A stretch of DNA of 64,000 bases, from assembly GCF_042429235.1 (NCBI RefSeq), contig NZ_JBHMBA010000009.1. One strand, 5' to 3'. This stretch comes from Arthrobacter_B citreus (GTDB lineage Bacteria; Actinomycetota; Actinomycetes; Actinomycetales; Micrococcaceae). Below are positions 7,565 to 16,863 of this stretch, in pieces. Numbering within the stretch: the first letter of the stretch is position 1; every line of letters starts with the position of its first letter. The notes under the pieces were generated by a model. The model searched no databases. It was not told the origin of the DNA and saw only the letters and a list, made by a program, of their open reading frames with translations. Made by a program: the position numbers and the translations under genes.

Positions 7565-10500
7565 CAGCGCATTCCTTCCGTCGCGCCGGATTCTCCGGAG
7601 GCGTTCACTTTGTCATTGCGCCCGGGCGGGCTGGATTCAAAGTCCCGGCTCTCGCCCGGTTTCGCTCCTGACTCCGAGCCGGTGGACTGTCGGGCCGCAA
7701 CGGGCTCTTCTGTCCCCGACGGCTCCGCGGCGGTGGCAGTCTTACCGCCGGCCGCTGAACCGGCCGCAGGAGTTCCGGCAGCCGCCGCGCGCAGCGGACC
7801 CTGCCTGCCCGGCAGGCGGACGGCACCGGTGCGGCTGCGGGTCGGCACGGCCAGCAGCACGGTCATGGCAATCACCAGTACCTGCAGAACTTCCACCCAT
7901 GGTGCCCATACAGTGTCGTAGCTGATTTTGAGCTCCCCGCCTCCGGCCGGCAACTCGAAAGCCTGCGCCCATCCGTCTGTCGTCGCTGACAGCGGTGAGC
8001 CATTCAGGCTTGCACGCCACCCGGGATCCGAACGCTCGGAGAGAACCAGCAGCCGCCCTTCACCGCCGTCGGGAATGGCCGCTTCAACAGTGGTGCGCTG
8101 GGAGGGAACCACCACTTCCACGGCCCCGTCGGCCGCCACGATCCGTGCCCTGCCGGTATGCTCCTGCAGGTCTTCGGCACCCTGTCCCCCGTGCTGCCCC
8201 ACTACCCGCCACAGCCAGCCGGACCCGGTTTGTCCCACTGGCGTCATCCCGGGAACCGAGTCCATTTTGCCGGCCAGGAGTTCGGCCGAGGTGTCTGACT
8301 GCTGCAGGACAACGTAACCGACACCGAGGCGGGCGAGTTCGCCACGCGGATCCACGCCGGTGCCGGCCGTGATGATGGCGACGACGCGGCGCAGATCGGC
8401 GGCGGCATCGTCATCGCCTGCGAGTTCCTCGCCGTTGACCGGGCCGGTGATGGCACGGGCGGCGTAGACCGCTGACATGCTGTCCATGGTGGTGCCGCCG
8501 TTGCGCATCAGGGCTGCCGTGACGTCGTCGTTCGCGTCGGTGCGCAGCAGCAGGGTCCGGGTGCGCTCATCGCTGCCGCCCTTATCCGCTGCGGTGGCGG
8601 GAAGCGTACGCTCGGCCGCCGGCTCAACGAGGAACCGCGGGCCGGCAGCGTCCGTTGTTCCGCCGTCGGAACCGGTGGCCAGCGGGATGCTCCACAGTGC
8701 AAGGCTTGCCGCTGGGCCAAGGGCCAGGAGCACACCCAGCAGGACAGCAACCGGACGGGCCCGGCGTCCGGAACTGACCGTTCCGGTAGGTCCCCCGGCG
8801 CCGGCACGTCCCGTTTTGCCGCTGCCGCGGCGGGCCAGCATTGCGTCGGCGGTGAGCAGGGCAGCGCAAAGCTGGAGGAAGACGGCGGCTGAAACCAGCG
8901 GGCCGGGGAACGCCGTCACGAGCGCGTCTGGGGTGGCGCCTGTCGCAACAAAAGCCGAGAGCCAGCTCAGCAGAAGTGCCAGGATGCTCAGGATCCAGGT
9001 AAGCCGGGCCAAGGCTGTTCGCGGGCCGCCGAAGAGCGCGGCCATGGAAAGCACCACCACGGGAGCCCCGATAACCAGGGCCAGGATCAGTGTCCACGGT
9101 CCGGCGGGCAGGAACTCCGCCATTGGCAGCGGCGATGCCGGATTGAAGGCGGTGGGGAAACCCAGGAGCTGCTGCCAGAGCTGAGCCGGGTCAAAGGCCA
9201 GGGGAACCCCGGGATCGGCAGCCAGGGCCCGCGGGCGTCCGAGGGTGGCCAGCACCACGGGCAGCAGCAGGGCGGCCGATGGCAGCAGCGACCACCACAG
9301 GGTGCGGGCGCGCCGGCGCAGCCGCAGGGACAGCAGCAATACTGCGGCAGCGGCCAGGACAAACAGCGTGGGTGCGGAAGCAGTGATGACAGCCAGCAGC
9401 AGACCGGCCGCAGCGGCGGCCGTCCAGCTGGGTACGCCGCCGGTGCCCGGGTACAGGACGCCTGCGGCAATGGCGGGCTGACGTTCCATCGAACGCGCCG
9501 CCCTTCCACCGGGGGCTCCGGCTCCCACGGCCCGCAGGACGGCCAGGAAGAACAGCGGCAGCAGGATGTGCGCCGTCAGCGCTCCGAGCCGGCCCTCACC
9601 CAGCGCCACCTGCAGCGCAGGCGCGGCACCCCAGAACATTGCGGCCCAAAAGCGCAGTCCGCGGTGCCGGGTCAAGGAACCTGACGCAAACCAGGCGCTC
9701 AGTCCGGCCAGCGGCATGGCCGTGAGAACCAGGGCGACCACCGCGGTGTTGGTGTTGCCCAGCCCGGCGGCTCCCAGCAGCCACAGGACGTAATCAAACG
9801 GATCTCCGTGGCCGGGGTACCCGGACCCAAGCTCGATCCACCAGGACGAGGCATTGGACCAGATTTCGCCCAGCCGGCTGGAGAGCGGCAGCAGCGCTCC
9901 ACCGGCCAGTGCCGGTGCACCGACAAACCGGTGCAGGGCAATCAGGGACGTGGCAAGGAGTAACAGGAACGCCGCGACGGCGCCGACCCCGACCCAGGCG
10001 CGCGAGGGGGTGGCCAGGGAGGCGAAATCGTCGTTCGAATCGCCGCTGGGCTCCAGGGACCCGGCAACGGTGCCGGATCCTGACAGCCCCGCGCCGTCCA
10101 GCGCGGTTCGGCCGTAGCCGGAGCCGGCAGCCTCGACGGGTTCGGACTCGAACAGGGACCGGCGGTGTTCACGCACTTCGCGGGGGCCGGTGCGGAGGGC
10201 ATGAACGGCGCTGCGCGGACGGATCCGGGTGGCGGCAGCGGCACGGCGGGACCGGTACAGGTCCACCGGCCGGAGCACGCCGCCAATGCTCGCGGTGAGC
10301 GACGCCAGCGCGTATCCCGGGTCCTTGGCCAGCAATCCCAGGAAGAACCGGCCAAATCCGCCGAGGACGGCGCCGACCATCAGGAAGGGCACCTGCCACA
10401 GGGGAGCATGTTTGAGCCGCAGGAAGATTTCGGCCCGGCGGAACGCTCGGGCGGAGGCAGCGGTGTTGGGCCGGCTGCCGGCGTGACGGACCTTGGCGGC

Positions 10501-11250
10501 CGGGACAACAACAACGCGGTGTCCGGCGAGCCGGTTGCGCCAGCACAGGTCGACGTCGTCGCCGGTGCCGGGCAGTGCCGGGTCAAATCCGCCCAGGGCC
10601 TCCCACACGTCACGGCGCACGAGCATGCCGGCGGAGTTCACGGCAAAGATGTCGCTGCGGGCGTCGTACTGGCCCTGGTCCAGCTCGTCGGCGTCAATGA
10701 GGGTTACGCGTTCGGCCCACCGGCTGATGGACACTCCGACGTCAACGAGCAGCCGTCCGTTCTCCCAATCGACCTGCTTGGTGCCGGCGATGGTCACTGA
10801 AGGTGCGCGCTCGACGGCGAGCAGCAGTTCCTCCAGCGCCTGGGGTGCGGGAGCCGAGTCATCATGGAGCAGCCACAGCCAGTCCACGGTGTCTTCTGAA
10901 GCGGCGGAGTCTTCTGAAAGCGCGGTGTCGTCTGATGCCGCGGAACCGTCCAGTCCGGCAAGGCCGGCCCGGACGGCGGCGCCAAACCCGGTTTTGGGCG
11001 GTGCGCTCACCACGGGACTGCCCGGAGGCAGGGTGCTCCCTAGAATCGCTGCGGAGTTGTCTGTGGAGCCGGCGTCGACGCCAACACACAGGTCAGCCGG
11101 CCGGGTTTGTCCGGCCAGAGCGGTCAGTGTTTCGGGAAGGTACTGTGCGCCGTTGTGGGCAACAACAACGGCACAAACGCGAACGTGCGAAGGAATTAGA
11201 CTGCCTGCTTCCGAAGCCGGCGGCGTTCGCGCTCCGAGAGGCCGCCCCAA
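7564..11250 (-). CDS. family 2 glycosyltransferase fused to a large multi-pass membrane region
   Basis: The 1,228-residue protein begins with a GT-A domain (about residues 25-270). It shows VVVAHNG, a DAGSTDNS motif, WLLHDDSAP for the metal-binding Asp region, and a GFDPALPGTGDDVDLCWR block. Many hydrophobic helices follow between about 400 and 870, then an extracytoplasmic region, and a last helix near 1,110 before a disordered Pro/Ala/Gly tail. Such proteins export or polymerise envelope sugars. The listed start is a TTG inside whiB; the only near alternative is a non-standard ATT just after the whiB stop, so the true start is uncertain. Expression is probably coupled to whiB. Confidence 0.85.
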   Translation of the reverse strand: MGRPLGARTPPASEAGSLIPSHVRVCAVVVAHNGAQYLPETLTALAGQTRPADLCVGVDAGSTDNSAAILGSTLPPGSPVVSAPPKTGFGAAVRAGLAGLDGSAASDDTALSEDSAASEDTVDWLWLLHDDSAPAPQALEELLLAVERAPSVTIAGTKQVDWENGRLLVDVGVSISRWAERVTLIDADELDQGQYDARSDIFAVNSAGMLVRRDVWEALGGFDPALPGTGDDVDLCWRNRLAGHRVVVVPAAKVRHAGSRPNTAASARAFRRAEIFLRLKHAPLWQVPFLMVGAVLGGFGRFFLGLLAKDPGYALASLTASIGGVLRPVDLYRSRRAAAATRIRPRSAVHALRTGPREVREHRRSLFESEPVEAAGSGYGRTALDGAGLSGSGTVAGSLEPSGDSNDDFASLATPSRAWVGVGAVAAFLLLLATSLIALHRFVGAPALAGGALLPLSSRLGEIWSNASSWWIELGSGYPGHGDPFDYVLWLLGAAGLGNTNTAVVALVLTAMPLAGLSAWFASGSLTRHRGLRFWAAMFWGAAPALQVALGEGRLGALTAHILLPLFFLAVLRAVGAGAPGGRAARSMERQPAIAAGVLYPGTGGVPSWTAAAAAGLLLAVITASAPTLFVLAAAAVLLLSLRLRRRARTLWWSLLPSAALLLPVVLATLGRPRALAADPGVPLAFDPAQLWQQLLGFPTAFNPASPLPMAEFLPAGPWTLILALVIGAPVVVLSMAALFGGPRTALARLTWILSILALLLSWLSAFVATGATPDALVTAFPGPLVSAAVFLQLCAALLTADAMLARRGSGKTGRAGAGGPTGTVSSGRRARPVAVLLGVLLALGPAASLALWSIPLATGSDGGTTDAAGPRFLVEPAAERTLPATAADKGGSDERTRTLLLRTDANDDVTAALMRNGGTTMDSMSAVYAARAITGPVNGEELAGDDDAAADLRRVVAIITAGTGVDPRGELARLGVGYVVLQQSDTSAELLAGKMDSVPGMTPVGQTGSGWLWRVVGQHGGQGAEDLQEHTGRARIVAADGAVEVVVPSQRTTVEAAIPDGGEGRLLVLSERSDPGWRASLNGSPLSATTDGWAQAFELPAGGGELKISYDTVWAPWVEVLQVLVIAMTVLLAVPTRSRTGAVRLPGRQGPLRAAAAGTPAAGSAAGGKTATAAEPSGTEEPVAARQSTGSESGAKPGESRDFESSPPGRNDKVNASGESGATEGMR

Positions 11251-11729
11251 ATGCCAAACCGCTCGTCATTTGCCAGGGCGTACTCCAAGCACTGGGACCG
11301 CACGTTGCAGGCGGCGCAGACCTTCTTGGCGTCGCGGGTGGAACCGCCCTTTTCCGGGAAGAAGGCTTCCGGGTCCGTCTGGGCGCACAGTGCGTCCGAC
11401 TGCCAGCCCAGCTCGCCGTCGTCGTAGTCTTCGCTGAGCCCCGGCAGGCCGATCCACACCGGCCTCGTGTCCTTCTCCGCCGGGGCCGGAAACAGGGCGA
11501 CGGGCGGATCCAGCAGCTCCTCTTCCCGGGTATCGGGAGCAAGGGCTTCGTGGGCGGCCAGGAACGCAGTGGCCTGGTCCTCCAGTCCAGCGGCGTCCCG
11601 GCGGTAGCGCTCCGCGGCGCCGGGGTCAGCCGGATCCACGTACCAGTCAACGGGCACGCCGCGGGAGCCGTAGCTGGCTGATGCCTGCGCGGCGATGGAC
11701 CGATCGTGCGTGTATTCTGCCTGCCCCAT
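11196..11729 (-). CDS. whiB: WhiB-family iron-sulfur transcriptional regulator (WhiB2/WhmD-like)
   Basis: From the ATG at 11729, preceded by GGGAGG at good spacing, the protein is 177 residues. Four Cys at 115, 138, 141 and 147 form the C-x22-C-x2-C-x5-C cluster site. The GIWGG turn at 159-163 precedes a basic RERRRLRKQ tail for DNA contact. The first 100 residues are an acidic, low-complexity extension. WhiB2 proteins control septation in mycobacteria and Streptomyces; the position beside glycosyltransferase, metallopeptidase-like and DUF3499 genes matches whiB2 neighbourhoods. It is the first gene of a probable whiB-glycosyltransferase-DUF5719 operon. Confidence 0.92.
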   Translation of the reverse strand: MGQAEYTHDRSIAAQASASYGSRGVPVDWYVDPADPGAAERYRRDAAGLEDQATAFLAAHEALAPDTREEELLDPPVALFPAPAEKDTRPVWIGLPGLSEDYDDGELGWQSDALCAQTDPEAFFPEKGGSTRDAKKVCAACNVRSQCLEYALANDERFGIWGGLSERERRRLRKQAV

Positions 11730-12051
11730 GGAGGACCTCCCGGTGTTTTTGTCCCTGCAGCGGATCTCTGAGCCCTGCCAGGCACAATCAGCCTGCTTGG
11801 AATGCATCTTTGTGGTGGATTGCTGGAACAAATCCGATACCTAATTACACGCGTGTAATACGATGCCGTCAAGCTGTTTCGGCATCATATAGAGTCAAGA
11901 CGTCAGATCCCGGGCACGCCACGCCCGGATTTGTGCCCCGGTTACCGGCGCGTCGCAGTTGCGCCGCGGGTTGGATTTTCCGCCGGATCATCCCCGCGGA
12001 GGTCCGGACGCCGGTGCCCGGCACGGCCCCTCAACAGAGAAGAGACCCGAG
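11730..12051. other. intergenic region between divergent whiB and TIGR03089 genes
   Basis: This 322-bp stretch has no convincing gene. It holds the whiB ribosome-binding site, a perfect 16-bp palindrome (11844-11859) and an adjacent 7-bp inverted repeat GATGCCG/CGGCATC (11862-11886). On the right it holds the GAAGAGA site before the TIGR03089 ATG. It is presumably a two-way promoter region. Confidence 0.7.
11844..11859. promoter_or_regulatory. perfect 16-bp palindrome upstream of whiB
   Basis: ATTACACGCGTGTAAT is its own reverse complement over all 16 bases. It is 115 bp from the whiB ATG and 192 bp from the TIGR03089 ATG, so it is a candidate dimeric-regulator site. It does not match the odd-length BldD consensus exactly. 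The regulator is unknown. Confidence 0.55.
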
Positions 12052-12777
12052 ATGTCCGCAGGGATTTCCGTTCCCACCATACTGTCCACTCTGCGCACCC
12101 GGCAGGCAACCTCCCCCGCACTGATTTGGTACGGGCCGGGATCGGAGCGGATTGAGCTCTCGGGGAAGGTGTTGGATAACTGGGTGGCGAAGACGTCGAA
12201 CCTACTGGTGGACGAGCTGGACGCCGAGCCGGGCATCCGGCTCCGGCTCGATCTTCCCGCGCATTGGAAAACCCTGGTGTGGGCGCTGGCCGCGTGGCAG
12301 ACCGGCTGCACGGTGCTGGTGGGTGATGCGCCGGAGGACGACTCGGCGGCCGCCGACGTCACAGTGACGGCGTCGCAGGATGTGCTGGACGCCGCCGAAG
12401 GAACAGTGGTGGCGGTTGCCCCGGGCGCCCTGGAACTCCGCTGGGCGGGAAGCCTTCCCGCCGGAGCCGTGGATTACGCAGCCGAGGTGCGCAGTTATGC
12501 CGACACCTACATGGCCGGTGATGAGGCCGAAGACACGTACACCGCGCTGCACGTCACGGGCGGTCCGAGCCTGACCTATGGGCAGCTGGCGGAAGCCGCC
12601 GGCAGTGGACGGCAGGAAACGCTGCTGGTGCCTGCCGCAGCCGAGCTGCCGGCGGTGCTGGAGGCATCCCTGCGCACCTGGGCCGCGGGAGGAACCGTGG
12701 TGCTTGCGGCGCCGGAAGTCGAAATAACCCCCCGGCTGCTCACCGCCGAAAAGATTACTGCCCGGATGGAGGAGTAG
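12052..12777 (+). CDS. TIGR03089 family protein (truncated acyl-adenylate-like fold)
   Basis: The 241-residue protein starts at the ATG at 12052, behind GAAGAGA. It resembles the N-terminal part of AMP-binding enzymes. It has a region like a substrate-loading segment (LSGKVLDNWVAKTSNLL), a GIRLRLDLPAHWKTLVWALAAWQTGCTV-like fold and a TVVLAAPE strand, but no adenylation core. These are the features of TIGR03089, an actinobacterial family of unknown function usually encoded near whiB2 and LCP genes. Its last 23 bp overlap the convergent GtrA gene. Confidence 0.78.
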   Translation: MSAGISVPTILSTLRTRQATSPALIWYGPGSERIELSGKVLDNWVAKTSNLLVDELDAEPGIRLRLDLPAHWKTLVWALAAWQTGCTVLVGDAPEDDSAAADVTVTASQDVLDAAEGTVVAVAPGALELRWAGSLPAGAVDYAAEVRSYADTYMAGDEAEDTYTALHVTGGPSLTYGQLAEAAGSGRQETLLVPAAAELPAVLEASLRTWAAGGTVVLAAPEVEITPRLLTAEKITARMEE

Positions 12778-13312
12778 GGTCCGCTTCAAGGCTGGAGGTG
12801 TTGGCTGCGCCGGGCTTGCCGGCATCTTCGTCGAGGAGCTCATAGTCGTCCTCGAAGCCCGGCTCTTCGTCCAGCTCGTTGTTGAAGACCCAGAACCGGT
12901 AGGCAAAGAAGCGCAGGATGGTCGCCACGCCAATGCCGACAACTCCGGCGAAGCCGAGCCACTTGGCGTCGGTAATGCCCAGGGGGTACTGCGCAACCCA
13001 GGTGAACCCGCTCGAAATGATGATTCCCACGCCGTTGATGATGAAGAAGAGCACCACCTCGCGCGTGACGTTTGCCTGGCGGCGGCGGCGGAAGGTCCAG
13101 AAACGGTTGGCCAGCCAGGAGAAGATGGTCGCGGCAAGGGCGCTGATCACCCGGGCTTTGGTGGCGCTGCCTTCCAGCGGACCGTGATACAGGATCCACC
13201 ACAGTCCGTTGTCCACGACGAAGGCGAAAGCCCCAACGGTGCCGAACTTTGCGACTTCCCGCCAAAACAGCGAAGCCAGCCCTCTAATGCGCGCAGACAG
13301 TGATGAAAACAT
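12755..13312 (-). CDS. GtrA family membrane protein
   Basis: The start is the ATG at 13312 because GGAGGA lies 4-5 nt upstream; a longer reading frame adds 18 residues without support. The 185-residue protein has four hydrophobic helices, with the GtrA signatures KFGTVGAFAFVVDNGLWW in helix 1 and NRFWTFRRRR after helix 2. The second half repeats the motif as FFAYRFWVFNN. The C-terminal 40 residues are acidic and disordered. GtrA proteins are thought to flip polyprenyl-phosphate-linked sugars for envelope glycosylation. This fits the nearby glycosyltransferase. The gene end overlaps TIGR03089 tail-to-tail. Confidence 0.9.
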   Translation of the reverse strand: MFSSLSARIRGLASLFWREVAKFGTVGAFAFVVDNGLWWILYHGPLEGSATKARVISALAATIFSWLANRFWTFRRRRQANVTREVVLFFIINGVGIIISSGFTWVAQYPLGITDAKWLGFAGVVGIGVATILRFFAYRFWVFNNELDEEPGFEDDYELLDEDAGKPGAANTSSLEADPTPPSGQ

Positions 13313-13487
13313 GATCCTCCGAGGCCGTTGGTGCGCCGCCGGCCGGAATGCCGAAGCTGGACACATTAATCCGCCGCACTCCTAAAAGCGGGCGGTAAGG
13401 GCACAATATTACCCCCGGTTGATGGGAGTTGTCTGAGGGTTCGGGCTGGAAGCGGGTCCGGAAAACAGGATTGCGGCCCCTTTTCGG

Positions 13488-13493
13488 TAACCT
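13488..13493 (+). promoter_or_regulatory. candidate -10 box for leaderless purK
   Basis: TAACCT ends 6 nt before the purK GTG. There is no Shine-Dalgarno between this box and the start codon. Confidence 0.35.
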
Positions 13494-13499
13494 AATATC

Positions 13500-14672
13500 G
13501 TGAGCTTACCTATAATTGGCGTCGTTGGCGGTGGCCAGCTGGCCCGGATGATGGCCCCCGCGGCAGTGGCACTTGGTTTCGAACTGCGTGTCCTGGCTGA
13601 AGGCCCTGATGTTTCGGCAGTGCCTGCTGTTGCCTCCGCCACCGTCGGGGACTACACCGACCTTGAAACCCTTGCCGCCTTTGCCGGCGGGGTGGACGTC
13701 CTGACCTTTGACCATGAACACGTCCCCGGACCGCACCTGCGGACCCTGACCGCGGCCGGGGTGAATGTGCAGCCTTCTCCCGATGCGCTGATCCACGCCC
13801 AGGACAAGCTCGTCATGCGGGCGGCGGTGGATCGGCTGGGCCTTCCCAATCCGCGCTGGGCCGCGGTGTCCGGAATCACAGAATTGGTGGAGTTCGGCAA
13901 GTCGGCCGGCTGGCCGGTTGTCCTGAAGACCCCGCGCGGCGGTTATGACGGCAAAGGCGTGCGGATCATCAACGGCCCCGGGGAAGCGGCCGATGCGGCT
14001 GACTGGTTCACCGGAGAGCCCCTTCTGGTCGAAGAGAAGGTTCCGTTCACCCGCGAGCTGTCAGCCATGGTTGCCAGGACACCCGGCGGCAGCGCTGTCC
14101 CCTGGCCCGTGGTCCACTCCATTCAAGTGGACGGCGTCTGCGACGAAGTGATCGCCCCGGCACAGGGACTGGACCCGGAGGTGGCCGCGGCTGCCCAGGA
14201 TGCTGCCCTGACGCTGGCCGCGGAGCTCGGCGTCACCGGGGTCATGGCTGTGGAACTCTTTGAGACTCCCCGGCGGGGACCCGGCTTCCTGATTAACGAG
14301 CTGGCCATGCGCCCGCACAACTCCGGGCACTGGACCATGGACGGCTCCGTCACTGGGCAGTTCGAGCAGCATCTTCGGGCCGTCCTGGACCTTCCGCTTG
14401 GTGCCACGGATGTCCTGGGCAGCGTTGTCGTCATGAAGAACTATCTGGGCGGTGCAAACACTGATCTCTTCAGCGGCTATGCTCAGGCACTGGCTGCCGA
14501 GCCGGCGGCCAAAATTCACAACTACGGTAAATCCGTGCGGCCGGGCCGGAAAATCGGGCACGTCAATGTGGTGGGCCGCAGTGCTGCGGACCTTCCGGGT
14601 GCACGCCGGAGCGCCGAACACGCCGCTGCCATCCTCCGTGACGGCCGCGATTCCCAGAAGGAGAACTCATGA
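13500..14672 (+). CDS. purK: 5-(carboxyamino)imidazole ribonucleotide synthase
   Basis: PurK uses ATP and bicarbonate to convert AIR to N5-CAIR in purine synthesis. The 390-residue protein has the N-terminal VGGGQLARMM fold, an ATP-grasp domain with KTPRGGYDGKGV (about residues 146-157) and the metal-binding NELAMRPHNSGHW block (about 266-278). The start is a GTG with no Shine-Dalgarno. Its stop overlaps the purE ATG by four bases (ATGA), so the two enzymes of the two-step carboxylation are co-expressed. It opens a purK-purE-LCP-manA run on the plus strand. Confidence 0.97.
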   Translation: MSLPIIGVVGGGQLARMMAPAAVALGFELRVLAEGPDVSAVPAVASATVGDYTDLETLAAFAGGVDVLTFDHEHVPGPHLRTLTAAGVNVQPSPDALIHAQDKLVMRAAVDRLGLPNPRWAAVSGITELVEFGKSAGWPVVLKTPRGGYDGKGVRIINGPGEAADAADWFTGEPLLVEEKVPFTRELSAMVARTPGGSAVPWPVVHSIQVDGVCDEVIAPAQGLDPEVAAAAQDAALTLAAELGVTGVMAVELFETPRRGPGFLINELAMRPHNSGHWTMDGSVTGQFEQHLRAVLDLPLGATDVLGSVVVMKNYLGGANTDLFSGYAQALAAEPAAKIHNYGKSVRPGRKIGHVNVVGRSAADLPGARRSAEHAAAILRDGRDSQKENS

Positions 14673-15190
14673 GCAGCCGCGAGACGCCATTGGTAGGACT
14701 AGTCATGGGTTCGGACTCTGATTGGCCCGTCATGGACGCTGCCGCGGCAGCCCTGGCCGAATTCAACATCCCCTACGAGGCCGACGTCGTCTCAGCCCAC
14801 CGGATGCCCACCGAAATGATCGAGTACGGACAGCAGGCCCATCGCCGCGGGCTGCGGGTGATCATCGCCGGAGCCGGCGGAGCCGCCCACCTGCCGGGCA
14901 TGCTGGCCGCAGTGACACCCCTCCCGGTGATCGGTGTTCCCGTGCCGCTGAAGTATCTTGACGGCATGGATTCCCTGCTCTCCATCGTGCAGATGCCCGC
15001 CGGCGTGCCCGTGGCCACCGTGTCCATTGGCGGCGCCCGCAATGCAGGCCTGCTGGCCGTGCGGATGCTGGCCGCGGGTACCGATCCGCTGGCCGCAAAA
15101 CTGCAGCAGCAGTTGATCGAGTTTGCCTCCGGGCTGCGCCAGACGGCGCTGGCCAAGGGCGCGAAACTGCGAACGTCCGTCAGCGACTAG
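14669..15190 (+). CDS. purE: 5-(carboxyamino)imidazole ribonucleotide mutase
   Basis: PurE moves the carboxylate of N5-CAIR to make CAIR, the step after PurK. The 173-residue protein carries the class I motifs MGSDSDWPVM near residue 12, SAHRMP near 46 and GAGGAAHLPGM near 69. Its start is the ATG that overlaps the purK stop and has an AGAAGGAG site inside the purK end. The LCP gene begins 8 bp downstream, so these genes probably form one operon. Confidence 0.97.
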   Translation: MSSRETPLVGLVMGSDSDWPVMDAAAAALAEFNIPYEADVVSAHRMPTEMIEYGQQAHRRGLRVIIAGAGGAAHLPGMLAAVTPLPVIGVPVPLKYLDGMDSLLSIVQMPAGVPVATVSIGGARNAGLLAVRMLAAGTDPLAAKLQQQLIEFASGLRQTALAKGAKLRTSVSD

Positions 15191-15198
15191 GACCGGGC

Positions 15199-16809
15199 AT
15201 GGACCACAGGACCGAATACAACGACGGCGGAATGCTCACTGATCCGGTGCGCAACCCCCAGTCGGCATCGCCGGCGGCCCGCACCAAGCGGGCTTTCATC
15301 CTGCTGCTGCTCACGCTGGTGCTGCCGGGGGCGGCGCAGGTGGTTGCCGGAAACCGGAAGCTTGGCCGCCGTGCACTGCAGGTGACCTTCACGGTGTGGG
15401 CCCTGGTCCTGGCCGCCCTGGTTGTTGCCTTCACCAACCGCATCCTGCTGGTGAATATTGTCACCAACGGCTGGACATCCTTCATCCTCATGGTGGCCCT
15501 GGTTGTCCTGGCCGCCGGCTGGGCCCTGTTGTTCCTGAACACGCTGCGCATTATCCGGCCGCCCCTGCTGGAACGGCGCATGCGTCCGATCGTGGCCGGC
15601 ATACTCACTGTCCTCATGGTCGGCACCAGCGGCGGACTCGCCTACGGCGCGTACCTGCTTAACGTCAGCCGCAGCGCGGTGGGCAGCATTTTCGCCTCCG
15701 GCCCGTCCTTTGACCCGGTGGACGGCCGATACAACTTCCTGCTGATGGGCGGTGACGCCGGCGAGGACCGCACCGGGCTGCGCCCGGACAGCATGTCCGT
15801 GATCAGCGTGGATGCCAAAACCGGCAAGTCCATTACCTTCAGCCTTCCCCGCAACTTCCAGAATGCGCCCTTCGCCGAGGATTCGCCGCTGCACTCCGTG
15901 TATCCGGACGGGTACAACTGCGGCGACGAATGCATCCTGAACAGCCTGTACCAGACCGTGGTCGAGAATTATCCCGACCTGTACCCGGAGTCCAATGATC
16001 CCGGGGCCGAAGCCATGATGGACGCGGCATCCGGCATCCTGGGCCTGGAGGTCCAGGCGTATGTGATCGTGGACATGGAAGGCTTCTCCACTCTGATCGA
16101 TGCGATGGGCGGCATCACCATTAATGCCGGAGGCTGGGTGCCCATCACCGCCGGCGAGATACCGGGAACGAACCGGCATTACCCGCCGGACGGCTGGATT
16201 GCCCCCGGCACCCAGAAAATGGATGGTTACACGGCGCTTTGGTACGCCCGTTCCCGTGAATTCGTCACCGACTATCACCGGATTGCCCGGCAGCAGTGTG
16301 TCCAGCAGGCCATGGTGGCCCAGCTGGATCCGGCGACCCTCCTCACCCGGTTCCAGGCCATAGCATCGGCCGGTGAACAGATCGTGCGGACGGACATCCC
16401 GCAGGACCAGCTGGGCAGCTTCCTCGACCTCGCGCTGAAGGCCAAGGGACAGCCGATGGACCGGTTGACCATCGGCCCGCCGGATTTCGGTACCGCAGCG
16501 GACAACTTCGTGACCTACCCCGACTTCACGCTGATCCACTCCCGGGTGTCGGAAATGATATCCGGCGAGGCATCCGAAGCCGCTGAAGCGCCGGCGGAGG
16601 CGCCTGCGGCTGAACAGCCGGCTCCTGCAGAGGGCGGCGACGCCGGCACCAGCACGGACATCGGCACTGAGGCCGGACCCGCGGAGCAGCCTGCGGAAGC
16701 TGAGCAGCCCGAAATCACCGAGGAGTACCTGCAGTACCTGGCCGAGATCCAGGACGACGCCACGCTGGGCGCACTGCTGAACAACAACGGCGAGTGCAGC
16801 CCCGGATAG
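15199..16809 (+). CDS. LytR-CpsA-Psr (LCP) family cell-wall glycopolymer ligase
   Basis: LCP enzymes attach polyprenyl-linked glycopolymers to peptidoglycan on the outer face of the membrane. The 536-residue protein has four hydrophobic helices in its first 150 residues. The extracytoplasmic LCP domain follows, with LLMGGDAGEDRTGLRPDSM, SLPRN, a GMGGI-type loop (DAMGGITIN) and the late YARSREFVTDYHRIARQQ arginine block. The C-terminal 95 residues are a Glu/Ala/Pro-rich tail. Four helices rather than one is unusual for generic LCP proteins but known in actinobacteria. Its place between purE and manA, near GtrA and the glycosyltransferase, supports an envelope role. Confidence 0.92.
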   Translation: MDHRTEYNDGGMLTDPVRNPQSASPAARTKRAFILLLLTLVLPGAAQVVAGNRKLGRRALQVTFTVWALVLAALVVAFTNRILLVNIVTNGWTSFILMVALVVLAAGWALLFLNTLRIIRPPLLERRMRPIVAGILTVLMVGTSGGLAYGAYLLNVSRSAVGSIFASGPSFDPVDGRYNFLLMGGDAGEDRTGLRPDSMSVISVDAKTGKSITFSLPRNFQNAPFAEDSPLHSVYPDGYNCGDECILNSLYQTVVENYPDLYPESNDPGAEAMMDAASGILGLEVQAYVIVDMEGFSTLIDAMGGITINAGGWVPITAGEIPGTNRHYPPDGWIAPGTQKMDGYTALWYARSREFVTDYHRIARQQCVQQAMVAQLDPATLLTRFQAIASAGEQIVRTDIPQDQLGSFLDLALKAKGQPMDRLTIGPPDFGTAADNFVTYPDFTLIHSRVSEMISGEASEAAEAPAEAPAAEQPAPAEGGDAGTSTDIGTEAGPAEQPAEAEQPEITEEYLQYLAEIQDDATLGALLNNNGECSPG

Positions 16810-16863
16810 CCCCACGCTCCGGCGCCACCGCCGGTCCGAACCCTACGCCCTGAAAAGAGAGCC

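Noticed and set aside
11844..11859. Identification of the whiB palindrome as a BldD box
   Set aside because: BldD sites are odd-length with a central A/T, whereas this palindrome is even-length with a GCGC centre. The half-sites resemble each other but the match is not exact.
15187..16815. 542-residue open frame on the minus strand
   Set aside because: It is the antisense of the LCP gene, whose protein has clear motifs and a signal from its operon context.
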